DNA from: Candidatus Woesearchaeota archaeon
GTDB lineage: Archaea; Nanobdellota; Nanobdellia; Woesearchaeales; GW2011-AR4
Assembly: GCA_018303185.1 (NCBI GenBank)
Contig: JAGVYR010000070.1
Location: 1 to 40,993 of the forward strand
DNA length: 40,993 nucleotides
Direction: 5' to 3'
A program made the translations under genes and the position numbers. Of this stretch, positions 40,072 to 40,993 are shown in pieces. The first letter of the stretch is position 1. Each line of letters starts with the position of its first letter. The notes under the pieces were generated by a model. The model saw only the letters and a list, made by a program, of their open reading frames with translations, made no database searches and was not told where the DNA came from.

Positions 40072-40223
40072 GCCGCACGCCACCACAAAGGCGGCTGATT
40101 CGGCATCCCGGATGGAGCAACCCCTGCCTCATCAGCGCCGGTGTGGCGTGCGGCGAAGCAGGGATTCCAAAGGAATGCCGAGCAGGTTTTCGCAGAAAAC
40201 CGTCGCACCGCCATAGCCGGTGC
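40072..40223 (+). ncRNA. Candidate structured non-coding RNA, GC-rich
   Basis: A 12-bp perfect stem GCCGCACGCCAC (40072-40083) / GTGGCGTGCGGC (40143-40154) encloses GGC..GCTGAT/ATCAGC-GCC and an apical GGCA/TGCC hairpin. Three further hairpins follow: GGATTCC/GGAATGCC, GGTTTTC/GAAAACC, and GCACCG/CGGTGC (40205-40223). A TATA box CTTTATAC (40042-40049) is centred 27 nt before base 40072, exactly at the first base of the stem. A T-rich stretch follows the last hairpin. The region is distinctly GC-rich within AT-rich surroundings. No reading frame fits. The class is not recognised; part of the apex (CCGGATGGAGCAACC) faintly recalls SRP helix 8. Confidence 0.55.
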
Positions 40224-40344
40224 TTTATATCTCAATAAAGTTTCCAACATTCCGCTTTCATTTATATAATTTATATATTTATTAAGCCCTGTATCCTGAA
40301 AAAAAGCAAAGATTTATATATTAGTATTCCTAAGGAAGGTTATA

Positions 40345-40499
40345 AGTCCCTAGTAAGGAATGGCAGTTTCTGGGCTTAATTGAAGCGAAAGAGGCATTCC
40401 TTGATATGTCCATCTGATTGGGCTAAAAGAGGGGGGTGTAGGTTGAAAAAGAGCCAAAATAGGCTGTATTATTCAATTTGCGCCAAAAATAACATTTAA
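40345..40499 (+). other. Possible independent short transcript upstream of TFE
   Basis: A TATA box (TTTATATATT, about 40313-40322) predicts a start near 40345. AAGGAATG (40356-40363) and CATTCCTT (40395-40402) form an 8-bp stem with an inner GCTT/AAGC. A very strong Shine-Dalgarno (GGGGGGTG, 40431-40438) precedes an 18-codon frame, TTG 40443 to TAA 40499 (MKKSQNRLYYSICAKNNI). The TFE gene has its own TATA box inside the end of this unit, so the two may be separate. Confidence 0.3.
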
Positions 40500-40526
40500 A
40501 AGAAAACAACGAGGTAAAAAGGCAAA

Positions 40527-40993
40527 ATGAAGGTAACAAACACAAAAATTTTTGAGACAGTAAAGGAAGTTATTGGGGAAGATTCTGTGAAGATAGTTGA
40601 GTTCATAAAGGACAAGAAAAACATCTCTGATTTCAAGATAGCGGAGAAGACTTCTACGGACATTCACCAGACAAGGAACATTCTGTACAGGCTTTACAAC
40701 CACAACCTTGTCACTTACTACAGGAAGAAAGACAGGCAGAAAGGATGGTACATAAGCTACTGGACTTTCAACAGGAAGAGGGTCAAGGACATCATGTCCA
40801 ACCTCAAGGAAGAGAAGCTCCAGAGGTATGGAGACAGGCTTAAGAATGAAGAGGCAAATAAAGACTTGTTTTATATGTGCCCTAATGCATGTGTCCGTGT
40901 TAATTTTGACAAGGCGACTGACCTTGAATTCAGGTGCCCTGAATGCGGAAACATACTTAACCATCAGGATAACACAAAGACAATTGATTTCCT
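40527..40993 (+). CDS. tfe: Transcription factor E (TFE-alpha), C-terminus beyond window
   Basis: Archaeal homologue of TFIIE-alpha that helps open promoter DNA in the RNA polymerase complex. 155 residues are visible: an N-terminal winged helix (~10-95, with HQTRNILYRLYNHNLVTYY and GWYISYWTF) and a zinc ribbon with Cys118, Cys122, Cys137 and Cys140 (MCPNACVRVNF, FRCPECGN). The gene runs off the right edge without a stop. TATA-like ATTTAAAAG (40494-40502) is centred about 28 nt before ATG, so it may be leaderless. Confidence 0.93.
   Translation, partial: MKVTNTKIFETVKEVIGEDSVKIVEFIKDKKNISDFKIAEKTSTDIHQTRNILYRLYNHNLVTYYRKKDRQKGWYISYWTFNRKRVKDIMSNLKEEKLQRYGDRLKNEEANKDLFYMCPNACVRVNFDKATDLEFRCPECGNILNHQDNTKTIDF

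Noticed and set aside
40081-40154. Hammerhead-like CTGATGAG ... CGAA on the minus strand of the candidate ncRNA
   Set aside because: The bases of the would-be core (CTGAT/ATCAG) pair with each other in a simple helix, GAAT replaces the required GAAA, and no cleavage-site stem is present.
40072-40223. SRP RNA or RNase P RNA
   Set aside because: Only a faint SRP helix 8 resemblance (GGATGGAGCAACC); no GGAA tetraloop in the right place, no Alu domain, too short, and no RNase P core signatures. Left as an unclassified candidate.
40473-40964. 163-codon minus-strand frame opposite tfe
   Set aside because: The plus strand encodes a full winged helix and zinc ribbon of TFE; the minus frame is its shadow.

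Overview
The window is archaeal, and most likely from a DPANN lineage of the Woesearchaeota/Pacearchaeota kind (inference). The archaeal evidence includes TFE, HerA with Mre11, archaeal YchF, translin and the GTPase/DUF2073/DUF2072 cluster. It also includes an intron-containing tRNA with a bulge-helix-bulge and many TATA boxes centred about 27 nt before start codons, which implies leaderless mRNAs. Bacterial-looking enzymes sit among these genes: a 585-residue AspRS of bacterial architecture and a class I GAPDH. That mixture is common in DPANN genomes.

Layout. 1-3.6 kb: superoxide dismutase (cut by the window edge), homoserine dehydrogenase, and lemA-htpX. 3.6-7.2 kb: two coiled-coil genes facing three related membrane proteins on the minus strand, the latter behind a strongly structured leader. 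7.3-12.7 kb: translin and aspS, a VapBC-like pair whose PIN toxin is broken, an intact HepT/MntA pair, an XTP pyrophosphatase and another coiled-coil protein. 12.9-19.5 kb: a gat locus (gatC, cyclophilin, zinc ribbon, gatA, two small lycopene-cyclase-domain proteins, an OB-fold protein, a SEC-C protein, a DUF5678 protein, gatB). 19.5-25.9 kb: a minus-strand repair block (herA, an unknown helical gene, mre11, a CDGSH protein), a PIN-like/HTH pair and a transglutaminase-like protein lacking its catalytic residues. 26.1-29 kb: the GTPase/DUF2073/DUF2072 cluster and ychF. 29-31.4 kb: an island of unrecognised genes around a tRNA-Thr. 31.4-41 kb: adk, truD, a Tat-type lipoprotein with a protease-like fold, gap, polX, a ZIP transporter, a Nudix hydrolase, a candidate non-coding RNA and the start of TFE.

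Functional links. AspRS and GatCAB together can supply Asn-tRNA or Gln-tRNA by transamidation. HerA and Mre11 belong to end resection, but Rad50 and NurA are absent here. Two toxin-antitoxin loci lie side by side.

The least explained features are non-coding: (i) an intergenic repeat family with a covarying 118-119 nt fold and nested terminal inverted repeats (about 533, 5046, 12705, and a shorter relative at 4128); (ii) a roughly 150-nt leader with mutually exclusive hairpins before the membrane-protein operon; (iii) a hairpin upstream of tRNA-Thr that copies the first 14 nt of the tRNA; (iv) a GC-rich structured RNA candidate at 40072-40223 with its own promoter.
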